From: Phaeacidiphilus oryzae TH49
Lineage (GTDB): Bacteria; Actinomycetota; Actinomycetes; Streptomycetales; Streptomycetaceae
Reading direction: 5' to 3'
DNA: 64,000 nt
Assembly (NCBI RefSeq): GCF_000744815.1
Contig: NZ_JQMQ01000005.1
Span: 5,847,801-5,911,800, forward strand
Each line of letters opens with the position of its first letter. The stretch's first letter is position 1. The translations under genes and the position numbers were made by a program. The notes beneath the pieces were generated by a model. It was not told the origin of the DNA and did no database searches. It worked only from the letters and a program-made list of their open reading frames with translations. Below are positions 16,105-23,103 of this stretch, piece by piece.

Positions 16105-16743
16105 TCAGTAATCGGCTCGGGCCAGCAGCATGGGGGCCGTCGGCGGGGCCAGGCGCGTCGGGGGGAGGCGGAAGCGGGTGAGGTCGCCGGGGCGGAGGGT
16201 GAAGCCTGCGGCGCGGAGGGCGGGGAGGGGGTCGCGGTGGGTGTGGCAGTTGCCGGCCAGACGGGGCCAGCCGCAGGCGTCCGCGATCCGCTGGAAGCGC
16301 TCCATCGGGGTGCCGGGCGGGGCCTGGACGTGTTCCCAGAGGCGCAGCCGGCCGCCGGGGCGGAGGATGCGGCGGGCCTCGCGGACGGCCGCGTCCATGT
16401 CCGCCACCGAGCAGAGGACCAGGGAGAAGACCACCGCGTCGGCCGAGTCGTCGGGGAGCGGCAGGCGTTCCGCCGTGCCGTCCACCACGCGGATCTCGGG
16501 GAGGGCGATCCGGCCCGCGGCGACGCCGGCGGAGGCCCGCAGTCGCCGTTCGGGCTCGACGGCCGTCACCCGGCGCACCGACCGCGGATAGTGGCCGAAG
16601 TTGAGCCCGTTCCCCGCGCCCACCTCGACCACCTCGCCCCCCAGCCCGGCCAGCAACCGCCGCCGGTACTCGGCGAGGAGGGGCTCCGCCCGGACGCTCA
16701 TCCGCGCGTAGTACCGGGCGAAGAGGGGGTGCTGCTCGGCCAT
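16105..16743 (-). CDS. Class I SAM-dependent methyltransferase, METTL7/UbiE-like
   Basis: 212-aa methyltransferase. Motif I is EVVEVGAGNGLNFGHYP (residues about 37-53), then VTAVEPERRLR for ribose binding, VVDGTAERLPLPDDSADAVVFSLVLCSV for adenine contacts and motif II, and RILRPGGRLRLWEHVQAP as post-I. The pattern GAGNGLNFxHYP and the CxDPxR-like C-terminus match the METTL7-like group of small-molecule methyltransferases. The substrate is unknown. It is a monocistronic gene convergent with the PIN remnant. Confidence 0.9.
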   Translation of the reverse strand: MAEQHPLFARYYARMSVRAEPLLAEYRRRLLAGLGGEVVEVGAGNGLNFGHYPRSVRRVTAVEPERRLRASAGVAAGRIALPEIRVVDGTAERLPLPDDSADAVVFSLVLCSVADMDAAVREARRILRPGGRLRLWEHVQAPPGTPMERFQRIADACGWPRLAGNCHTHRDPLPALRAAGFTLRPGDLTRFRLPPTRLAPPTAPMLLARADY

Positions 16744-16970
16744 TCCGGCTCCCGGCGGTGAGGGCGCGCACGGGCGCGTGAGGGGCGCCCGGGATCAGGA
16801 TGCGGGAGCGGGGACGGGCGGACAAGGCGGTCGGTGGGGCCGTCCGCGGGCTCGCGCCCCCGGTCGGGACTCCTGGTCCGGCCCGCGCTCCCCCGAAGGG
16901 GTGATCTGCGGTTACGGGCTACCGGCCCCGGCGGCCCGCAGGCTAAGAGTTGGCTGTGATCAGGGAGTTG

Positions 16971-19900
16971 ATGGCACGCCATCTCCGCACCGGGCTCCTA
17001 GTCGGCCTGGGCGTCTTCGGGGGCTGGGTCTCGCTGGTGTTCCTGCGGGACTCGCAGGGCTCGCAGGAGTTCATGGGCTACGCGGGCTTCGTGGTGTCGG
17101 CCGGGGCGCTCGGGGTGGCGCTCCTCGAACTGCCCCGCAGGGGCGTGCCCACCGACGCCGCGCGGCCGGCCGAGGAGCTGGCGAACGAGGTGCGGCAGCA
17201 GTGGGAGGAGGAGGCGCGGGTCCGCGGCCTCTTCGAGCCGGAGGCCGGGACGCTGCCGCTGAGCTGGACCGCCTCGGCCCGGGGGCTGCGCGACAGCCGG
17301 CCGGCCCGGCTCGCCTCGGTGGCCGGGGGAGAGCGGTACTCGCTGCCCGCGCGGGGCGGAATCAGCGGGGACGCGCGGTGTGCGGCGCGGGAGTTGGCCG
17401 AGCAGTACCGGCGGGTGCCGGGCGGCCGACTGGTCGTGCTGGGCGAGCCGGGGGCCGGGAAGACGGTGCTGGCACTGCTGCTGGTGCTGGGGCTGCTGGG
17501 CGAACCGGGAGGCCGGGAGCCGGGGCCCGTTCCGGTGCTGCTGGCCGCCGCCCGCTGGGACCCGGTCTGCGAGTCGCTCGACGACTGGCTGCTGGACAGC
17601 ATCGCCAGGCACTACTACGGCGGCCGGCGGGACGTGGCGCGGCGGCTGCTCGCGGCCGGGCTGGTGCTGCCGGTGCTGGACGGCCTCGACGAGGTCTCGG
17701 AGGTCGCCCGGCGGAGCGCGATCGAGCGGATCAACAGCGCCCTCTGCGCCGACGGTGACCGTCCGATCGTGGTCACCTGCCGGTCGTTGGAGTACGGCGA
17801 CCTGATCGCGGCCGGCTCGCCGGTGCTCCGGCGGGCCTCGGTGGTGGAGGTGGACCGGCTCACCGCCGAGGAGGTCGCCGACCATCTGCTGCCGCGCGGG
17901 GCAGGCTGGCTGACGATCCGTCAGGCACTGCTGGCCGACCGCGACGGGCCGCTGGCCGAGGCGCTGTCGACCCCGCTGATGGTGGGTCTGCTGGTCCGCG
18001 TCTGCGGGCGGTTGGACGGGGCGGTCGCGGCGGACAGCGCGGACGCGGCCGAGGGGGTGGCGGAGGGCGCGGAGGGCGCGGAGGGAGCGGCTGCGGCGGT
18101 CGGCGGCCAGGGGCCCGGCGGAACGGCCGGGAGCGCCGCGGCGGCCGAACTGCTCGCCGCCGCAAGGGAGTCCCGGACGGCGGTGGAGAACCACCTGCTG
18201 GACGCCTTCGTGCGGATGGCCTTCGAGGAGCCCGCCGCGTCCGGTGCGGCGGCCGGCCGCCGGTGGCCTGCGGACCGGGCCGAGCGGTGGCTGACCTATC
18301 TCGCCACCTACCTCCACGCCCACCGGGAGCGCGAGCTCGCCTGGTGGCGGCTGGCGCCGAGGCTGCTGTCGCCGTGGGTGGCGCCGGTGCTCGCGCTGGT
18401 CGGCGGAGGCGGGCTGGCCTGTGCGATGGCGGCGTGGATCGCCTGGCTGGACCCGGGGATGAGCCAGGCCCCCAGCGTGGGCGGCGGTGTGCTGTTCGCC
18501 GTGCTGGCGCTGGTGGTCTGGCTCGCGGTGCCGGCGCCCGAGCCGCGCCGTACGGTGCCCTCGCTGCACGGTGGGGCCGGCCGGTTGCGGCGGGGATTCC
18601 TGCGCGGCGCCGGGCTGGTGGCGCTGATCGCCGTGCCGGTGGTGGTCGGGCAGCTGGTGGTGGACGCGATGTCGCCGGGGGGTTGGACCGAGGAGCCGAT
18701 GGACGCGCTGGGGACGCTGCTCGGCGGAGGGGCCGGGGTGGCCTCGGCGTTTGGCCTCGCGCTCGCCGTCGAGCAGTGGCTCCAGGTCGAGCCGAGCCAG
18801 GCGCGGAAGGCGGCGGTGCTGGACTCCGTACGGCAGGACCGGAGGTCCTCGCTGGGCAGTACGCTCTGCACCGGCCTCGTGGTCGGGCTGCTCGGGCTGC
18901 CGGGGTGTGCGGCCGGGATGGGACTGGGGCGGGCGGTGTTCCAGGCGCTGACCGGGGGGTCCGGATTCCCCGGCGGCTGGGCGCCGTTCCGGGTGGTGCG
19001 CTGGTGCTGGGATGTGCTGCTGGAACGGCTGCCGGGGGCGGAGCAGCCGATTCCCGCCGCGCGCTCCGGGTTCCTGGTCCCGGTGGCGCAGTACGCGCTG
19101 CTCCCGGGGGCCGTCACCGCCGCGCTGGTGCTGCTGTCGCAGGCGTGGCCGCGCTGTGTGGTGGTGCGGTGGTTCCTCGCCGCGCGGGGGCGGCTGCCGT
19201 GGCGGCTGCTGTCCTTCCTCGAGGACGCCCGGGCGCGGGGGCTGCTGCGGCAGGCGGGCGGGGTCTACCAGTTCCGGCATGTGGCGCTGCAGGAGCGGCT
19301 GGCCGGGCGGCCGGGGAGGGGGGACCGTCACGCGGCCGCGGAGTCCCCCGCGGAGCCCTCCGCGGAGTCCCCTGGCGGGGCGGCGCGCCGGCGGACCCGG
19401 CGCAGCGTGCTGGCGGGGGCCGGGGTCGGGGCGGTGGCGGTGCTGGCCCCGGTGCTGCTGCGGGAGGCGGAGCGCAGCGGTGACGCGGCCTTCGCCGTCC
19501 AGGCGGATCGGCTGGGGGCCTGGGCGGTGGCCCCGGACCGGCCGTGGATCGCCCGGGTGCAGCGCCGGGCCGCCCCCGATCCGCGCTGCGACGTGGAACT
19601 GCTGCGGCTCGGCGAGGAGGACTGGCGGACCGTCCTCGCCCGGGACGTGGTGGCCGGGATCGGGGAGATCCGGGTGGGCGCGGGCGGGGCGTACACCGTC
19701 TGGACCGCCGACACCGGGGTCCTCTACCGGCACGACCCGGCGAGCGGTGAGGTGCGGTGGCTGCCGGTGGAATCGGGCTGCGCGCTGGCGCCCGACGGGT
19801 CGTCGGCCGTGCTGCTGGGCGCGGACGGGCGGCCGTTCCGGCTCGATCTGCGGGCCGGCCTGCGGGGCGGACGTGCGGGGTTGGGACCGGGGTTGGGGCT

Positions 19901-20612
19901 GGGACCGGGAACGGGGCCGCGGACGGGGCCGGGGACGGGGACGGGGACGGTGGTGGGGCGGAACCCGGCCCGCGGCTTCTCCGCCCCCGGCACGGTGCTG
20001 CTGCCGACGGTCGACGGGCGGTACTGCGCGGTGGTGGAGGACGGCGGGCCGTGCGCGGTGTGGGCGCTGGAGGGCGAGGGCACGCCGGTGCGGCTCGGCG
20101 GGATGCCGGGCGTCGGCTCCGGCGGCGAGCTGCTCGGCCTGCGGGCGGACGGCCGGGTGCTGGCGTATCTGGCCGGGTCCGGGGCGGCGGCGCCGAGGCG
20201 CTGCGTGCTGTGGTCGGTGGCGGACGGGAGGGAGACCGGCGGCTTTCCGTCCGGCGACGCGGCCCCGGCGGTGAGCGCCGACGGGCGGGTACTGGCCGCC
20301 TACGACCAGGACCGGGAGCGCTGGGCGGTCCGGTCGGGGAGCGGGGGGCGGCTGCTGGCCGAGGTGGGCGACTTCGGCGCGGAGGACACGCTGTATCTGA
20401 ACCCGACCGGGACGGTGCTGCTGGGGCCGGGGCCCGCCGACACCGTCCTGCTGTGGGACGTCCGTCCGGGCGCGGTAAGGAGGTTGAGGCATCCGCTGGG
20501 CGGTGACACCGGCGCGCTGGCGGCGGCGAACTTCTCCTTGGACGGGCGCTGGGCGGCGACCCACGACGGGCTGATGCTGCGGGTGTGGCGGGGTGGCTCT
20601 CCGAGAGGGTGA
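16971..20612 (+). CDS. Membrane NACHT NTPase with C-terminal propeller-like region
   Basis: 1213-aa STAND-class NTPase. Order: two N-terminal membrane helices (about 5-55); NACHT core with Walker A GEPGAGKT (about 158-165), Walker B VLPVLDGLDEV (about 233-243) and VVTCRSLEY sensor region; then about six hydrophobic segments (about 450-720); a conserved RGLLRQAGGVYQFRHVALQERL helix-turn; a basic RRRTRRSVLAGAG plus hydrophobic stretch (about 805-830); and a C-terminal ~380 residues with WD/YVTN-like blades (VLLWDVRPGAVRRL, SLDGRWAATHDG). NACHT proteins in bacteria are often phage-defence sensors; that role here is inference. ATG 16971 follows AGGGAG; TTG 16950 and GTG 16956 are alternatives. 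It stands alone. Confidence 0.88.
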   Translation: MARHLRTGLLVGLGVFGGWVSLVFLRDSQGSQEFMGYAGFVVSAGALGVALLELPRRGVPTDAARPAEELANEVRQQWEEEARVRGLFEPEAGTLPLSWTASARGLRDSRPARLASVAGGERYSLPARGGISGDARCAARELAEQYRRVPGGRLVVLGEPGAGKTVLALLLVLGLLGEPGGREPGPVPVLLAAARWDPVCESLDDWLLDSIARHYYGGRRDVARRLLAAGLVLPVLDGLDEVSEVARRSAIERINSALCADGDRPIVVTCRSLEYGDLIAAGSPVLRRASVVEVDRLTAEEVADHLLPRGAGWLTIRQALLADRDGPLAEALSTPLMVGLLVRVCGRLDGAVAADSADAAEGVAEGAEGAEGAAAAVGGQGPGGTAGSAAAAELLAAARESRTAVENHLLDAFVRMAFEEPAASGAAAGRRWPADRAERWLTYLATYLHAHRERELAWWRLAPRLLSPWVAPVLALVGGGGLACAMAAWIAWLDPGMSQAPSVGGGVLFAVLALVVWLAVPAPEPRRTVPSLHGGAGRLRRGFLRGAGLVALIAVPVVVGQLVVDAMSPGGWTEEPMDALGTLLGGGAGVASAFGLALAVEQWLQVEPSQARKAAVLDSVRQDRRSSLGSTLCTGLVVGLLGLPGCAAGMGLGRAVFQALTGGSGFPGGWAPFRVVRWCWDVLLERLPGAEQPIPAARSGFLVPVAQYALLPGAVTAALVLLSQAWPRCVVVRWFLAARGRLPWRLLSFLEDARARGLLRQAGGVYQFRHVALQERLAGRPGRGDRHAAAESPAEPSAESPGGAARRRTRRSVLAGAGVGAVAVLAPVLLREAERSGDAAFAVQADRLGAWAVAPDRPWIARVQRRAAPDPRCDVELLRLGEEDWRTVLARDVVAGIGEIRVGAGGAYTVWTADTGVLYRHDPASGEVRWLPVESGCALAPDGSSAVLLGADGRPFRLDLRAGLRGGRAGLGPGLGLGPGTGPRTGPGTGTGTVVGRNPARGFSAPGTVLLPTVDGRYCAVVEDGGPCAVWALEGEGTPVRLGGMPGVGSGGELLGLRADGRVLAYLAGSGAAAPRRCVLWSVADGRETGGFPSGDAAPAVSADGRVLAAYDQDRERWAVRSGSGGRLLAEVGDFGAEDTLYLNPTGTVLLGPGPADTVLLWDVRPGAVRRLRHPLGGDTGALAAANFSLDGRWAATHDGLMLRVWRGGSPRG

Positions 20613-20643
20613 GGGGAGGGGCGGAGCGGGGTCGGTGCGGCGG

Positions 20644-20872
20644 GGTGGGTGGTTGGCCGCGCAGTTCCCCGCGCCCCCTACTTGCGCCTGCGGCGCTGCG
20701 GTTGGGTGCGCGGTTGGGTGCGGCTGGGTGGGTGGTTGGGCGCGCAGTTCCCCGCGCCCCCTACTTGCGCCTGCGGCGCTGCGGTTGGGTGCGCGGTTGG
20801 GTGCGGCTGGGTGGGTGGTCGGGCGCGCAGTTTCGCGCGCCCCCTACTTGCGCCTGCGGTGCTGCGGTTGGG
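20644..20872. repeat. 83-bp-period tandem repeat, 2.75 copies
   Basis: Three near-identical copies follow the NACHT gene. The GCGCAGTTYC word starts at 20659, 20742 and 20825, an exact 83-bp spacing. Each copy holds a G/C palindromic core (GCGCAGTTCCCCGCGCCCC), then TACTTGCGCCTGCGGCG and a GGTTGGGTGCG run. The third copy has TTTCGCGCGC changes and is cut short at the transposase remnant. The core is the same dispersed element seen at 34246-34267. The 20613-20875 gap holds nothing else. Confidence 0.92.
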
Positions 20873-20874
20873 CG

Positions 20875-21072
20875 ATCGTCGGCGTCGGACTGCGCCGGCA
20901 GCGCGGTGAGCACTCGCCGCCAAGTGCCGTCAATGGCCCACATTCCGGTCTGGAACTTGAACGCGACGGCGTCGATGACCTGCCGGTGGTCTCTCCACCT
21001 GCCACCGCGCTTCGGTGTCCGACTCGGAGGAGGTGGCTCGACCCGCGCCCACCGGGCGTCGGTCAACGGCAT
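20875..21072 (-). pseudogene. IS5-family transposase remnant with internal deletion
   Basis: The minus-strand translation from ATG 21072 reads MPLTDARWARVEPPPPSRTP, then KRGGRWRDHRQVIDAVAFKF, QTG, and MWAIDGTWRRVLTALPAQSDADD. These are consecutive blocks of the N-terminal part of IS5-family transposases common in Streptomyces. The block normally lying between the TG and the WAIDGTW segments (about 20 residues on the W-x-x-LP and Y...W side) is missing. No DDE catalytic core, downstream part or terminal repeat is present. It is a decayed insertion abutting the tandem repeat on one side and the oxidoreductase gene on the other. Confidence 0.82.
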
Positions 21073-21112
21073 GCCCAGACCCACGATCAGGGGATCGAGA
21101 AGAAGCTCGGCT

Positions 21113-21967
21113 TCAGGTGGCGATGGGACCTGCGAGCCGTTCCGCGATGGTGCGCGGCCCGCGGCCGAGCAGTTCGGCCAGCAGGGGGCCGGCTTCGGCG
21201 AAGTAGCCGGCGCGGGCGGCCTGGTACCAGGTGAGCATGAGACGGGCCATCTGCTCCGGGACACCGATCGCGATCTGGTCGGCGACCCACTGCTCGTCGT
21301 CCACGACGATGCGCTCAACAGGGCGACCGGTGAGGGCAGACGCGGTCTGGGCGACATCGTCGAAGGTGACGGCGTTCGGCGCGGTGAGGTTGACGGGGCC
21401 GTCGAAGGCGCGGTCACCGGCGAGAAGGACCGCGGTGGCCTCGGCTATGTCGTCCCGGTCCGTATAGGGGACGGGGCCGTCTTGCGGCTGGGCGATCACG
21501 CCGGTGTGCTGCCACGGGCCGAGCACCTGATCCAGTGGGCCGTAGGCGCCGTTGCGCAGAGCGGTCCAGGCGATGCCCGAGTCGTCGAGGAGTGCCTCGG
21601 TGGCGATGTGGATGTTCGACGGCTGGTACGGGTTGCCGGGGACGGCGCCCTGCTGGCTGGTGTAGAGGATGCGCCGGGCCTCGGCTGCGACCGCGGCTTC
21701 GATGGCGTTGCGGTGCAGGCTGACCATGTCGGCGGCCGGGTCGTTACCGGATATCAGAAGGATCTGCTCGGCACCGGCGAAGGAGTGGCGCAGTGCGGCC
21801 GGATCCTCGTAGGTGCCCTGCCGTACGCGTATGCCGCGGTCGGCGAAGTGCTGCGCCTTGGCGGTGTCGCGGACGCTGACGCCGATCTGGTCAGCGGGTA
21901 GGCGGTTGAGGAGGTGCTCGACGACGGTGCCGCCCAGTCCGCCGGTGGCGCCGGTCACAACGATCAT
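21113..21967 (-). CDS. QorB-like NAD(P)-dependent atypical SDR
   Basis: 284-aa NmrA/QorB-type oxidoreductase. The N-terminus is MIVVTGATGGLGGTVVEHLL (GxxGxxG), with SVRDTAKAQHFADRGIRVRQ and SFAGAEQILLISG as family landmarks, ILYTSQQG at the catalytic strand, and TALRNGAYG. QorB reduces quinones with NADPH; the substrate of this copy is not known. Base use is less G/C-extreme than the surroundings. It is divergent from a TetR gene with two matching operators between them. The ATG at 21967 opens the Rossmann strand. Confidence 0.9.
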   Translation of the reverse strand: MIVVTGATGGLGGTVVEHLLNRLPADQIGVSVRDTAKAQHFADRGIRVRQGTYEDPAALRHSFAGAEQILLISGNDPAADMVSLHRNAIEAAVAAEARRILYTSQQGAVPGNPYQPSNIHIATEALLDDSGIAWTALRNGAYGPLDQVLGPWQHTGVIAQPQDGPVPYTDRDDIAEATAVLLAGDRAFDGPVNLTAPNAVTFDDVAQTASALTGRPVERIVVDDEQWVADQIAIGVPEQMARLMLTWYQAARAGYFAEAGPLLAELLGRGPRTIAERLAGPIAT

Positions 21968-21992
21968 GTTCTTGACCTCTCGGAGCTTAAGT

Positions 21993-22054
21993 TGACCAAG
22001 TGGGTCAGTTTCGCTTCTGGATGCGACCGTAGGTAAACTGACCAGGCGAGTCAA
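21993..22054. promoter_or_regulatory. Twin TetR-type operators and oxidoreductase promoter
   Basis: Two 15-bp palindromes share TGACC-N5-RGTCA: TGACCAAGTGGGTCA (21993-22007) and TGACCAGGCGAGTCA (22039-22053), with centres 46 bp apart. On the minus strand TTGACT (22049-22054) and TACGGT (22026-22031) are spaced 17 nt and form a good promoter for the oxidoreductase; operator 2 overlaps its -35. The adjacent TetR is the obvious binder. Confidence 0.82.
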
Positions 22055-22082
22055 GTTATGGCGATGAGGGGAGGTGAGTGCG

Positions 22083-22673
22083 GTGTCTTCGGGAACGGGG
22101 CTGCGCGCTGACGCCCGGCGCAATTCCGAACAGATCCGCTCTGCCGCGATCGACGCTTTCCAAGGGCAGGGCCTGACGGTGCCGCTGGAGCAGGTCGCCG
22201 AGGCGGCAGGGGTGAGCAAAGCCACGATCTTCAACCGGTTCGGCGGACGGGTCGGCCTCATCGAGGCCGTTATCGAGGAACTCGTAGCGAACGAGCTGTT
22301 CGCCGTCATCGACCACGCTCGGGCCATCGACGACGTGAGCGAGCGCATCACCTACTACGTCACCGCGCTCCGCGACCTCCAGTACCGCCAACCCGCCTTC
22401 AACGACGTGCTGTTGCAGACGTATCCGCATTCGCGGCAACTGATGAGGATCTGCCGGGTCGGAAGCGAGGCCAACGAGGAGCTCATCACAGCCGCTCAAG
22501 CCGCTGGTGCGCTGCGGCCTGAGTTCACGGCGGGCGACCTGCACGCACTCGTCGTCGACAACGCCCTTGCCCTCAAGCACGGCAAGCGGCCTCTCCGTGA
22601 CGACTACGACCGCCGAACCAGCTACCTCCTGGACGGAATCCGAGGCCCTTCCTCCGCTGTCGGCGAACGATAG
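22083..22673 (+). CDS. TetR/AcrR-family repressor of the QorB-like gene
   Basis: 196-aa regulator with an N-terminal HTH: IRSAAIDAFQGQGLTVPLEQVAEAAGVSKATIFNRFGGR (residues about 17-56). A helical ligand-binding domain follows. GTG 22083 is chosen because GGGGAGG ends 8 nt upstream; GTG 22074 is in frame but would sit in that ribosome site. It probably represses both itself and the divergent oxidoreductase, as in redox- or electrophile-responsive pairs. Codon use includes CAA, CCT and GCT codons that are scarce in neighbouring genes. Confidence 0.92.
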   Translation: MSSGTGLRADARRNSEQIRSAAIDAFQGQGLTVPLEQVAEAAGVSKATIFNRFGGRVGLIEAVIEELVANELFAVIDHARAIDDVSERITYYVTALRDLQYRQPAFNDVLLQTYPHSRQLMRICRVGSEANEELITAAQAAGALRPEFTAGDLHALVVDNALALKHGKRPLRDDYDRRTSYLLDGIRGPSSAVGER

Positions 22674-23103
22674 CTGCATCCTTGCCCTGCCCCGGAGCCG
22701 GAGGCCTGCCGTCGGCGCCCGGCGCCCGCGCGGCCGTCGACAAATCCCCGCCGGAGGAGGAGAGTTCACCCATGACGGCCGCGTCCGCCGCTCGCCGGAT
22801 CACCGGAGGCGAGCGCGGTGGGGACGGGCCGCGGGGGACCGCGAAGGCGGGTACCGGCGTCGCGTGACCGGGGAAGCGCCCCGGCGCCCGCCCGCCGGCG
22901 TACCGGTGGATTCCGGGTCTCCCCCGCCCGGGACCGCCCGATCCGACGACGCATCGGGCGAGGCGCGGGACGGTGCCGCGCGCCGGCCGCGCGCGGACCG
23001 CGCGAATCGAACACCGATCGCGCGCGAAACTCGTACAGTGGGCGCCCGCGAGTGGGTCCGTATGGGAACGGGCCACGCGGCGACGGGGAGGCGGGGGAGG
23101 AGC
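22674..23103 (+). other. 430-bp gap with one possible small ORF
   Basis: This gap lies between the TetR gene and the MFS gene. The only candidate is a 31-codon frame, ATG 22772 to TGA 22867 (MTAASAARRITGGERGGDGP and on), preceded by GGAGGAGGAGAG at a good distance. Its Arg/Gly-rich product has no recognisable domain. The last ~120 bp are the presumed promoter of the transporter, with a TACAGT hexamer at about 23034. Nothing else stands out. Confidence 0.4.

Noticed and set aside
16998-20564. 1188-codon minus-strand frame opposite the NACHT gene
   Set aside because: Antisense shadow; Arg/Pro/Gln-rich with no recognisable domain.
20585-21901. 438-codon plus-strand frame through the 83-bp repeat
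   Set aside because: Its first part translates the repeat and the rest is antisense to the IS relic and the QorB-like gene.
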